Positions 7,111 to 13,613 of a stretch of DNA of 13,613 bases are shown piece by piece; positions within the stretch are counted from its first letter, which is position 1; the number at the start of each line of letters is the position of its first letter. Both the position numbers and the translations under genes were made by a program. The DNA is from JBBDWJ01 sp040902925 (lineage in GTDB: Bacteria; Acidobacteriota; Terriglobia; Bryobacterales; UBA6623). Under the pieces are notes generated by a model. The model was not told the DNA's origin, made no database searches, and worked only from the letters and a program-made list of their open reading frames with translations. The stretch is taken from assembly GCA_040902925.1 (NCBI GenBank), contig JBBDWJ010000304.1, positions 1-13,613 of the forward strand, written 5' to 3'.

Positions 7111-8244
7111 CTACTTTGCCATGCCGTGGCCCATGCCCGGATCCCAGATCGTCGATGAGATATAGCGTTCCCCGTCGGCTGCGTCGTTGTAGTAATACAC
7201 AGTCACCAGCTTGCCGTCGGGCCGCTGCACCGTGCGCGAATAGCCGAGGTCCCAGTTGCCGCCGTCGTCGCGAAGCACGATCGGCTCGCTCCACGTTTCG
7301 CCGTTGTCGCTGCTGAGCCGCGCCTGGATGCCGTACGGCTCGGCCCGATATCCGTAGGTGATCGCCAGCCGGCCGTCCTTCAGCTTCACCATGCTCGGCG
7401 GATTGCCGCGCCCGGTGTCGGGGACCGGCTTCACGACGTGTTTCCAGCTCTTGCCGTTGTCGTCGCTGCGGTAAAGATCAATGAAATTGCGGTGACGGAT
7501 CGAGGTCAGAATCGTATCTGGCGACAGGCGGATCGACGAGGGCATGATGCCGTAGTCGTTGCCCTCGGGTTCGGGTTGCACATAGGAGACGAACTGCCAG
7601 GTCTTCGCGCCATCGGTGGTGCGTACGCAAATGACGCGCCCTTCGCGGCCGTTGGATTTCGCGGCCGTCAGGAACATCGTCATCTCGTGCTTGCCGTCGA
7701 TCAGGTAGTCGGTTCGGGCGGCGATGCCCTTCTGTCCGAAGTCGGGCAACTTGAAGGGGCCGGTCCAAGTCTTGCCCTGGTCGGTCGTGTAGTAGAAACG
7801 GGACGGCCCGGTGTGGATGTTCAGCATCCGCGCGGTAAGCGCAAAGCCGGGCTGTGTGAAATCGATGCCACCCGGGCTATCGACCGGCGTCTTGCCGCCT
7901 TCGCCGGTGGGCACTCCGGCGACCATCGCGCCGGCCGGAGGGCGCAGGCCCTCCGGCTTTTCGATCTTCCAGGTTTTTCCGCCGTCGATGCTTCTGGCCA
8001 AAAGATGCTCGGCCGGTTTTTGGCGATTGATGGCATGGCCGCGGGCGGTGGCGTCAAAATATCCGGCCTCGAACCCGACCAGAATTTCGTTGCCCCAGAT
8101 CCAGATGCCGTGATTGGCGGGCCAACCGCCGAAGCGGCCTTCCACCTTATAAACGTCATTGTTCTCGACGGGCCCTGGTCCGTCGCCGAGCGCAGGGCCC
8201 GCCAGAATCATGAGCGCTACAGTCAGTGCCAGAATCGATTTCAT
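7111..8244 (-). CDS. Secreted BNR/Asp-box beta-propeller protein (sialidase-like)
   Basis: The 377-residue protein has a Sec signal peptide (about residues 1-20, LTVALMILAGPALG). Five Asp boxes of the S/T-x-D-x-G-x-T/S-W type follow at about 85-92 (SIDGGKTW), 153-160 (TTDQGKTW), 209-216 (TTDGAKTW), 260-267 (SDDNGKSW) and 311-318 (SSDNGETW). This gives a six-bladed propeller like exo-alpha-sialidases. The FRIP motif of classical GH33 sialidases is not visible, so glycoside hydrolysis of sialic acid is not established. GGGAG about eight bases before the ATG supports the start. It sits 51 bases after the second Gfo/Idh gene in the same operon, so it likely binds or cleaves the glycan or glycoside feeding the pathway. 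An alternative is a glycan lyase or binding protein. Confidence 0.82.
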   Translation of the reverse strand: MKSILALTVALMILAGPALGDGPGPVENNDVYKVEGRFGGWPANHGIWIWGNEILVGFEAGYFDATARGHAINRQKPAEHLLARSIDGGKTWKIEKPEGLRPPAGAMVAGVPTGEGGKTPVDSPGGIDFTQPGFALTARMLNIHTGPSRFYYTTDQGKTWTGPFKLPDFGQKGIAARTDYLIDGKHEMTMFLTAAKSNGREGRVICVRTTDGAKTWQFVSYVQPEPEGNDYGIMPSSIRLSPDTILTSIRHRNFIDLYRSDDNGKSWKHVVKPVPDTGRGNPPSMVKLKDGRLAITYGYRAEPYGIQARLSSDNGETWSEPIVLRDDGGNWDLGYSRTVQRPDGKLVTVYYYNDAADGERYISSTIWDPGMGHGMAK

Positions 8245-8295
8245 CAGACAACTCCCTCGGATGGCAGCGATGGTGTCCTGCCGCGCGCCCGGCGG

Positions 8296-9429
8296 CTAGG
8301 TGTTCATCATTTCGTCCCAGGTAACTTCGCGGCGGGCGTCCATAGCCATGCGGCCAAGGATCGCCGTTAGTGTGCTCTCGGCGCCGCGCACGCCGGTGTT
8401 CTCAGGCTTGCCTTCGACGATGCGCTTCACGAACGCTGCCATCGAGTCGGTCGTGGTGCTGCGCGTCGATTTCTCGAGTTTGTCGTCGTCGCGTCCCTTG
8501 TAGTGGCGCCAGTGCAGTTCCGACGTTTCGAGCATCCCGTTGGTGCCGAAGAACTGTTCGTGTACTTCGCGATAGCCGTTCGACCCCAGTGTGGAGCCCG
8601 CCAGCGAAGCCTGCACGCCGTCGGCGTACGCATAGGCGACGTTGTTGTTGTCGCGCATGTCGCCCGGCCGGGCTTCTTTCTTCCCACCGAGACCCACCGC
8701 GCTCAGCGGATGCCCGCCCAGGAACCAGTTCAGCACGTCAATGCAATGCACGTTGTTCTCGACGATCAAATCGCCCGATAGCTCCGTCCAGTTGTGCCAG
8801 CGTCGGCTCTTGTCGATCAGGCTGGTCGGCCGGGGCTCGTCAATAGCGCGGGGGCTGCCGCCGCTCTTAAGAAAATGCGCGTGCGCCATGTTGATCTGGC
8901 CGATTTCGCCCGCGTCGTGCGCCGCTTTCGCTTTCAAATACATCTCCGCATAGCGGCGCTGAAAACCCATCGTGATGTTGAGTTTGCGGTCGGCTCCGTC
9001 GGCGGCTCGCATGATCCGCTTGCAGCTTTCGACGTCGGACCCCGCCGGTTTTTCGACGTAGATATGCTTGCCCGCTTTCACCGCTGCCTCGAAGTGCTCG
9101 GCGTGCAGGAATACGGGCGTGGCGATGATCACCGCGTCGACGTCGCTCTCGAGCAGCTTGTGCAGGTCGTTATACGTCCGTGCATCTTGGACGCCGATTC
9201 TCTTCTTCGCGCGCTCGATCTGCTCTTCGAACAGGTCGCACATCGCCACCAGGCGGGCGTTAGTGTTCTCGACCAGCGCCTTGGTAATGCTCCCGCCACG
9301 GCCGCCGCAGCCGATCAATCCCACCGTGGGGGCGGAGTTCGCAGCCGAGCCGCGCACGGCCGACATCGAAATAGCCGCGGCTGCGGCCGTCAACACGTTT
9401 CGTCTCGTCACAGAGCCGGTTTCTTTCAT
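8296..9429 (-). CDS. Tat-signal Gfo/Idh/MocA family oxidoreductase
   Basis: The 377-residue NAD(P)-dependent sugar oxidoreductase has an N-terminal TRRNVLTAAAAAISMSA segment, a Tat-type signal. The Rossmann fold begins TVGLIGCGGRGG (35-46). The family signature HIYVEKPAG places the catalytic lysine at K127. In the C-terminal alpha/beta domain, ENNVHCIDVLNWFLGG contains the usual active-site aspartate and histidine region (H228, D231). The AAAGGGAAA stretch upstream of the ATG supports the start. Exported members such as glucose-fructose oxidoreductase carry their cofactor tightly bound and move folded through Tat. The same is inferred here. It probably oxidises or reduces one hydroxyl of the sugar substrate. 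It follows another Gfo/Idh gene by 48 bases and the two are not close copies. Confidence 0.9.
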   Translation of the reverse strand: MKETGSVTRRNVLTAAAAAISMSAVRGSAANSAPTVGLIGCGGRGGSITKALVENTNARLVAMCDLFEEQIERAKKRIGVQDARTYNDLHKLLESDVDAVIIATPVFLHAEHFEAAVKAGKHIYVEKPAGSDVESCKRIMRAADGADRKLNITMGFQRRYAEMYLKAKAAHDAGEIGQINMAHAHFLKSGGSPRAIDEPRPTSLIDKSRRWHNWTELSGDLIVENNVHCIDVLNWFLGGHPLSAVGLGGKKEARPGDMRDNNNVAYAYADGVQASLAGSTLGSNGYREVHEQFFGTNGMLETSELHWRHYKGRDDDKLEKSTRSTTTDSMAAFVKRIVEGKPENTGVRGAESTLTAILGRMAMDARREVTWDEMMNT

Positions 9430-9477
9430 GGTTGTTTCCCTTTCGTGGCGGCCACCGGCCGCCGTCGACCAAATTCG

Positions 9478-10548
9478 TTAGATCTTTTCGCCGGATGCCC
9501 GCAGCAGCGTCTCATGCACCCACAGTTCGTGGTCATAAGAGAGCTTCAGGGGCGTATTGCTTTTGATTGCGCGCGCCATCTCGATGAAGTCGGGGATGTA
9601 GCGCGGCTGGCCAGTGAGAGTGATGTCCTGCCAGCCTTTCTTGTAAGGACCTTTCGCTTCGCGCATCGCGACAGTCATCTTCCCGTTGCCGCCGAGGGGC
9701 TGCACCATGAAGCTGCCGTCGCTGCCAATCAACTCAAATGAGCGATGCTGTCCCGATCCGAACATTCGCGCCGCTGTCGATACCACGGCGAGCGCCTTGT
9801 CGTACTCGAAGACGGCCAGAGTGTTGTCGGCCAGCTTGTCTGGGTTGCTGGTGTCGTGACGCAGCCAGCTTTGCACCTTGTTGGGCCGCCCGAGCGCCTC
9901 GACCACGCGATCAATCACGTGCCCGCCAAGCTCAAACATGCTGCCGCCGGGATACTTGGCTTCCAGATCGCGCTGCGGCTGATCGCGATCGGAATTGATC
10001 GTCGCCCGCAGCAGATAGACGTCGCCGATCCAGCCTTCCTTGGCTGCCTTGATGGCGGAGTCAATCCCTTCATGGCCGCGCAGCACCCAACCCACCTGCA
10101 GCAGCAGTTTCTTGCGCCGCGCTTCGTCGATAAGCTCTTTGAAGGGTTCGTATTTGTCGCCGGTTGGCTTCTCAAGGTGCAAATGCTTGCCAGCCGCGAT
10201 GACCTTTTTGCCCCACGGCACGGCTTCCCAGGGCTTACATTCGACGACAACGAGCTGAATGGAGGAATCCCCCAGCAACTCGTCTTCGGAAACCCACTTC
10301 AGGCCTTGGAACAGCTTGTTGACGGCCTGCCGCTTCTGTACCGCCGGGTCATGCTCGCAGACGCTGACGACTTCATAGTCAGGCGACTCGATCATCGCCG
10401 CCAGCTTGCCGCGGACGTGGCTGTGCTGCGTTCCCAGAACGGCCGCCCGGATCTTGCCCGTCGCCGCCGCGCCCGAGGCGGCAGTCGATGCGGCCGCCAG
10501 GGCAGCGCCTGCTGTTTTCAGAAAATCTCTGCGCTCGATCGGCTTCAT
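9478..10548 (-). CDS. Tat-signal Gfo/Idh/MocA family oxidoreductase, second type
   Basis: The 356-residue protein starts at the ATG at 10548, where GGGAGGA lies five bases upstream; a 34-codon in-frame extension upstream is poor protein sequence. The signal ERRDFLKTAGAALAAAS is a good twin-arginine signal. The Rossmann strand reads RAAVLGTQHSHVRGK (34-48), where most relatives have the glycine-rich GxGxxG. HLHLEKPTG gives the family EKP motif (K127), and GGHVIDRVVEALG holds H210 and D213. It is probably a periplasmic sugar dehydrogenase or keto-sugar reductase with a tightly held nicotinamide cofactor. The altered GTQHSH loop suggests unusual cofactor binding but is also seen in some family members as I remember them. 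It may act in sequence or in partnership with the neighbouring Gfo/Idh protein. Confidence 0.88.
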   Translation of the reverse strand: MKPIERRDFLKTAGAALAAASTAASGAAATGKIRAAVLGTQHSHVRGKLAAMIESPDYEVVSVCEHDPAVQKRQAVNKLFQGLKWVSEDELLGDSSIQLVVVECKPWEAVPWGKKVIAAGKHLHLEKPTGDKYEPFKELIDEARRKKLLLQVGWVLRGHEGIDSAIKAAKEGWIGDVYLLRATINSDRDQPQRDLEAKYPGGSMFELGGHVIDRVVEALGRPNKVQSWLRHDTSNPDKLADNTLAVFEYDKALAVVSTAARMFGSGQHRSFELIGSDGSFMVQPLGGNGKMTVAMREAKGPYKKGWQDITLTGQPRYIPDFIEMARAIKSNTPLKLSYDHELWVHETLLRASGEKI

Positions 10549-10663
10549 GGAAATCCTCCCAATCCTTTGCTCTGTTCTGCTAATCCTGCTGCCTTCGCGA
10601 GGAAGGGCTTTTGATCGACGGTTGCCGTGACCCACGCAGCAAGCGTTCACGACGCCTGCGAAA

Positions 10664-11635
10664 TTAGACTGCCATGCGTTGGGTAAACGGCTTCAGATAC
10701 TCGTAGCTCCGCCTTACAGCTTCTTCGACCGGCATCACATCGCCGAAAGCTTGATGAACGGTAAGGTAGCCCTCATAACCCACTTCATGAAGCCCGGTGA
10801 ACATCTCTTCGACGTCTACGCCTCCGGACTCCCATACGCCGATGTGGTCCAGCGGCACGGGGCCTTTCTTCCAGGTCAAGATTTTAGCCGTTCCGTCGGG
10901 CGTCAACCGATGATTTTGGATGTACGCGTTGAACAGGTAAGGCTTGAGCCGGGCGATCGTCTGGCGGCCGTAGTCCTCGCCCGAGACCAGCCAGTTGGCG
11001 GGCTCGTAGATGATGCCGAAGTTCGGCCGATCCACCTGCTCGAGCACCCGCAGCGAGCCGTCGACGGTTTCGAAGAGGCTGGCGCAGTGCGATTGATGGG
11101 CGAGCCGGATGCCACGTTCGCGCGCTTCATCGGCGGATTTTTGCGCGAACGGGATGTCCTCGTCTTTCTTCATGCACACCCGGATCAGAGTCGAGCCGAA
11201 ACTCTCCGCCAGATCCAGGTACGGCGTGATATTACGCAGCAACAGCGGACCTTCGTCGTTGTTGCTCGGAACGGCGAAGTCGCCCGTCACCATCGAGATA
11301 GGCAGCCCGGCGGCGTCGGCCTTCTGGCGGACCTCGGCGATCCGTTCCGGCGGCGAATGCGTGCCGGCTTGCGAGGCGCGCATGCAAATGGCGTCGTAGC
11401 CGAACTTCTTGGCCATCGCGATCAGCTCGTCGATGGTCATGGTGGTTTTGCGCTTGTCGCTAAACGATTCAGCGACGCGCACGGAAAGGGAAAGTTTCAT
11501 GGGGGTGGTTGTCTTGGCCGAGGGCGCTGGCTGCGCCGCCGGCTGCTCAGAAGAGTCCGCCGGTCCTGAACAACCGGCTGCCGCGAACGTTGCGGCCGAC
11601 GCCGCAAAAAAGGATCGCCGCGTGATAGGTGTCAT
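10664..11635 (-). CDS. Tat-signal lipoprotein sugar phosphate isomerase/epimerase (xylose-isomerase-like TIM barrel)
   Basis: The 323-residue protein combines a twin-arginine motif (TRRSFFAASAATF) with a lipobox, AAAG-C at C22, and a proline/alanine-rich linker (residues 24-46). This predicts a Tat-exported lipoprotein anchored in the membrane. From M46 (MKLSLSVRV) it is an AP-endonuclease-2-like TIM barrel. RLAHQSHC (177-184), IIYEPANWL (208-216), AYIQNH (237-242) and LTVHQAF (291-297) mark the metal and substrate residues expected of a sugar epimerase. GGAGG a few bases before the ATG supports the start. It is the promoter-proximal gene of the seven-gene run. The enzyme probably epimerises or isomerises a free sugar rather than a phosphate, since it acts outside the cytoplasm; that is inferred. 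Confidence 0.87.
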   Translation of the reverse strand: MTPITRRSFFAASAATFAAAGCSGPADSSEQPAAQPAPSAKTTTPMKLSLSVRVAESFSDKRKTTMTIDELIAMAKKFGYDAICMRASQAGTHSPPERIAEVRQKADAAGLPISMVTGDFAVPSNNDEGPLLLRNITPYLDLAESFGSTLIRVCMKKDEDIPFAQKSADEARERGIRLAHQSHCASLFETVDGSLRVLEQVDRPNFGIIYEPANWLVSGEDYGRQTIARLKPYLFNAYIQNHRLTPDGTAKILTWKKGPVPLDHIGVWESGGVDVEEMFTGLHEVGYEGYLTVHQAFGDVMPVEEAVRRSYEYLKPFTQRMAV

Positions 11636-12204
11636 CTTTCCTCCGCGATACCCGTCCCGGGGTATTCCGCGCTTACGTCGAATCAGCCAAGCCCCCGCTA
11701 CTCGCAGTCCGGCTACTTGCAGGCCCCCGGCCGTCCAGGGCCTTCTTGGTGCAGGGCGGAGCCGGGGGGACGGCGGTTACCGGCTAGAGCCAATCGGCTT
11801 CCTGTCTTCCGGTCCGGGCCGGCACTGGCTGCGGTGTCTTGACCTTGGTCCTGGACCTCAATCCCGTGGGACGTGACGCCAGCAACGAACGGTTCCTCAG
11901 CAGCGGTTCGTCAGCCACGCCTTGCCGCTGGAAGCGAGCAAAGCAGGCGGATCACTCCCGCTGCGAGGCAAAGGTCGAAACGTCATTTCATGATTATAGT
12001 GCGGATGTCAAATTTTTGGTGCAATTCCCGATTCCAGGCCCGAGATCGCCGTCCAGGGTAGGCCGGAGGGCTGATTCGCCTGCCTCAGCTTGGACATGGT
12101 GGACTCAGACGTTCCACTCCCATTTCCGGTCCCTCGGTCCGGCAGGGGTCGAGAAATGGTACGTCTTGACAAATATTGAAATATCGTTCAAATTGAGACA
12201 GTCT
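11636..12204. other. Divergent intergenic control region between the exported-enzyme operon and the DapA-like gene
   Basis: No gene is supported in these 569 bases, although a plus-strand frame stays open across the right half. A hairpin ATACCC-GTCCCG-GGGTAT (11648-11665) sits just upstream of the minus-strand ribosome site. On the minus strand TATAAT (11998-11993) is a perfect -10 box, but no -35 box lies at the normal distance (a TTGACA is only seven bases away). If used, it would give a leader of about 350 bases for the operon. The plus-strand promoter is described separately. Confidence 0.4.
12166..12194 (+). promoter_or_regulatory. Promoter -35 box and overlapping operator-like palindrome upstream of the DapA-like gene
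   Basis: A perfect TTGACA at 12166-12171 is followed after 16 bases by TCAAAT (12188-12193), a 4-of-6 match to the -10 box. This local AT-rich island contrasts with GC-rich flanks. TTGAAATATCGTTCAA (12176-12191) is an imperfect palindrome with TTGAA and TTCAA arms and a central AT. It lies between the two boxes, where a repressor would block polymerase. The arm shape recalls IclR-family operators such as that of KdgR, but no regulator gene is in the window. The ATG follows at 12205. Confidence 0.5.
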
Positions 12205-13137
12205 ATGAACGTTCCCAGGCCATTTCGAGGCGTGGTTCCGCCGCTGGCTACACCGTTACTGGACCGCGACACGCTCGATGTCACGGCTTTGGAACGGTTA
12301 CTTGCCAGTTTGATTGATGGCGGCATCCACGGTGTGTTTGCGTTGGGAACGACGGGCGAGGCCACGAGCTTGAGCCAGCGTGTCCGGCACGAGATCGTGG
12401 ACCGTGTTTGCGGCCAATGTGACGGTCTGTTTCCGGTGCTGGTCGGGGTTTCCGACACTTCCGTCGAGGAATCGCTGCGGATGGCGGAATATGCCGCCTC
12501 GCGCGGGGCGGTCGGAGTCGTGATGACCGCACCCTATTACTTTCCGCTGACCCAATCTGAAATGTTGTCGTTTCTCGAGCGGGTCTCGGGAGAGTTTCCG
12601 CTGCCGCTGTTCCTGTACGATTTGCCGAGCCACGTGAGGTTCCGGTTTGAACCGGAAACGGTCCGGCAGGCTGCTGAGTTCCCTAACGTCTGGGGAATCA
12701 AGGACAGCACGGGCGATCTGGATCAATACCTTCAACTTCGCGATGCGCTGGCCTCGAAACCGGAATTCACGATCCTGGTCGGTCCGGAACAACTGCTGGG
12801 CGAGGCGGTCTCCCACGGCGCCCACGGTGGCGTTTGCGGCGGAGCCAACCTTTACCCCGAGCTCTATGTTGGCCTCTACGACGCCGCGCGGGCGGGAAAC
12901 CAGGCCGAGGTGGCTCGCCTTCACGAGATGGTGATGAAGATCTGCGACCAGATCTACACCGTCGGTGAAAAGGGATCGAGCTATCTCCGCGGTTTGAAGT
13001 GCGCCCTTGCTTGGAAAGGCATCGGCAGCGGATTCATGGCAGAGCCGTACTCAATGTTCGGCAACGAAGACAGCGAGCGGATCCGCGAGTGCCTGGTGGA
13101 CATCGGCATCCTCCCTCAACCCGTTCACGGCCGATAA
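12205..13137 (+). CDS. Dihydrodipicolinate synthase/N-acetylneuraminate lyase family aldolase
   Basis: The 310-residue class I (Schiff-base) aldolase of the DapA/NanA/KDG-dehydratase family is a cytoplasmic TIM barrel of normal length. Visible signatures are ALGTTGEATSLS with GTTGE at 48-52 (binding the substrate carboxylate), MTAPYYFPL, LFLYDLPSH with catalytic Y138, and WGIKDSTGDL with Schiff-base lysine K166. The family covers DapA, sialic-acid lyase, keto-deoxy-sugar-acid aldolases and dehydratases, and the reaction cannot be chosen from motifs alone. A lysine-biosynthesis role seems unlikely given the divergent sugar operon. The start at 12205 is preferred over the longer open frame because the promoter lies inside that extension and the family N-terminus (FRGVVPPLATPL) begins here. 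The Shine-Dalgarno sequence is weak. Confidence 0.9.
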   Translation: MNVPRPFRGVVPPLATPLLDRDTLDVTALERLLASLIDGGIHGVFALGTTGEATSLSQRVRHEIVDRVCGQCDGLFPVLVGVSDTSVEESLRMAEYAASRGAVGVVMTAPYYFPLTQSEMLSFLERVSGEFPLPLFLYDLPSHVRFRFEPETVRQAAEFPNVWGIKDSTGDLDQYLQLRDALASKPEFTILVGPEQLLGEAVSHGAHGGVCGGANLYPELYVGLYDAARAGNQAEVARLHEMVMKICDQIYTVGEKGSSYLRGLKCALAWKGIGSGFMAEPYSMFGNEDSERIRECLVDIGILPQPVHGR

Positions 13138-13316
13138 AATCCAACAGCTAGATCCAGCAGCGATACCAGTCAACGGGCATTCCCGGCGCTCCCGCGCCCT
13201 TCCTCCTATAGCCCTGGCTAGTCTCCTGTCCCAATGGTTCGTAACATAAGTCAGTTCGGTTGGAGCGGGTATCGAGAGCCCGCTGTTGGCCGAAGGAAAT
13301 CGCCGTAGGCGATCCG
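13138..13316. other. Non-coding region downstream of the DapA-like gene
   Basis: No gene is supported. A small hairpin ATCGCC-GTA-GGCGAT (13299-13313) lies directly beside the first REP-like palindrome and may belong to the same repeat unit. No typical U-tract terminator is visible after the stop codon. Confidence 0.4.
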
Positions 13317-13444
13317 AGCCCTACCCGCAAGGGTGGGGCACACTATTTAGACTGTTTCAGACCGGTGCCGCACCGTGGTCCCTACTCGCACTGTCGTCGC
13401 TAGCGCTGGTTTTTTTCAAGCATGTGCCCCTCGCGGGTAGGGCT
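13317..13444. repeat. Inverted pair of REP-like palindromic elements
   Basis: Copy A (13317-13342) folds as GCCCTACCC-GCAA-GGGTGGGGC, a 9-pair stem with one G-T pair and a GCAA loop. Copy B (13423-13444) is in the opposite orientation. Against the reverse complement of A it shares TGTGCCCC and GCGGGTAGGGCT exactly, with six middle bases replaced by two. The copies enclose 80 bases with no gene. Two short palindromes in inverted orientation around a short spacer is the layout of a REPIN-type element, a non-autonomous repeat moved by RAYT transposases in other bacteria. Copy number elsewhere in the genome is unknown. Confidence 0.55.
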
Positions 13445-13613
13445 AGGGGCTTGCCGCCGCTCACCGGTTCGTTGCCAGAGGCGCCGGCGTGTTCGCCCTA
13501 CTGGGATTTGGGTTACGACCAAGCGATTTAGGTCCGAGGGTGTCACGGTTTCGTAGCGCGGGACCGAATCCGTAGTCGCCTTCAGGCGGCTTCTCCCCGA
13601 CGCCAGTCGGGCT
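13445..13613. other. Non-coding right edge with short hairpins
   Basis: No gene is supported. Short palindromes CGCCT-TC-AGGCG (13577-13588) and CCCGAC-GCCA-GTCGGG (13596-13611) suggest that more intergenic repeat material continues beyond the edge. Confidence 0.35.

Noticed and set aside
5531..11569. Long plus-strand open frames opposite the operon (5531-6160, 7438-8370, 8794-9741, 9745-10614, 10679-11569)
   Set aside because: All are antisense frames of well-recognised genes in GC-rich DNA. Their products lack domains and mirror the codon pattern of the real strand.
11839..12204. 122-codon N-terminal extension of the DapA-like frame
   Set aside because: The extension has no domain character, contains the promoter, and the family N-terminus starts at 12205.
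4080..13137. Sialic-acid utilisation cluster (sialidase-like plus NanA-like aldolase)
   Set aside because: No FRIP motif, no ManNAc kinase or epimerase (NanK/NanE) and no sialic-acid transporter type is visible. The exported oxidoreductases do not fit that pathway.

Overview
The window reads as GC-rich soil-type chromosome, most likely Acidobacteriota of the Bryobacterales/Solibacter kind. That assignment is inferred from gene content (several twin-arginine-exported Gfo/Idh/MocA oxidoreductases and sugar isomerase/epimerases, a BNR-repeat protein, a secreted imidazolonepropionase-like amidohydrolase) and was not tested by any search. No rRNA, tRNA, CRISPR array, integrase or insertion sequence was found.

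Left part (1-4050). This is a patchwork of single genes and relics. The left edge holds the 5' part of a TM0106-type RecB-like nuclease gene on the minus strand, broken by an apparent one-base deletion near 293-297. A plus-strand secreted amidohydrolase follows (894-2192), preceded by a leader that can form three back-to-back hairpins. Next on the minus strand come a decayed C-terminal fragment resembling a sugar-isomerase (SIS) protein (2234-2382) and a tight pair of unknown genes: a helical ~156-residue protein, then a 54-residue one-span membrane protein. A weakly supported plus-strand hypothetical ORF (3514-3957) ends this part.

Central part (4080-11635). Seven genes lie head to tail on the minus strand, probably one operon, in transcription order: Tat-lipoprotein sugar isomerase/epimerase, two Tat-signal Gfo/Idh/MocA oxidoreductases, a secreted five-Asp-box BNR protein, a Tat-signal hydroxypyruvate-isomerase-like TIM barrel, a cytoplasmic DJ-1/PfpI protein and an MFS transporter. 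Gaps are about 50-140 bases and most genes have a clear Shine-Dalgarno sequence. The picture is a pathway in which a sugar or sugar acid is oxidised and isomerised outside the cytoplasm, imported by the MFS protein and finished inside. The substrate cannot be read from the sequence.

Right part (11636-13613). A 569-base intergenic region separates this operon from a divergent DapA/NanA-type aldolase or lyase gene (12205-13137). That gene has a clear -35 box and an IclR-operator-like palindrome just upstream, and probably supplies the cytoplasmic retro-aldol or dehydratase step of the same pathway. The right edge is non-coding and carries an inverted pair of REP-like palindromes.
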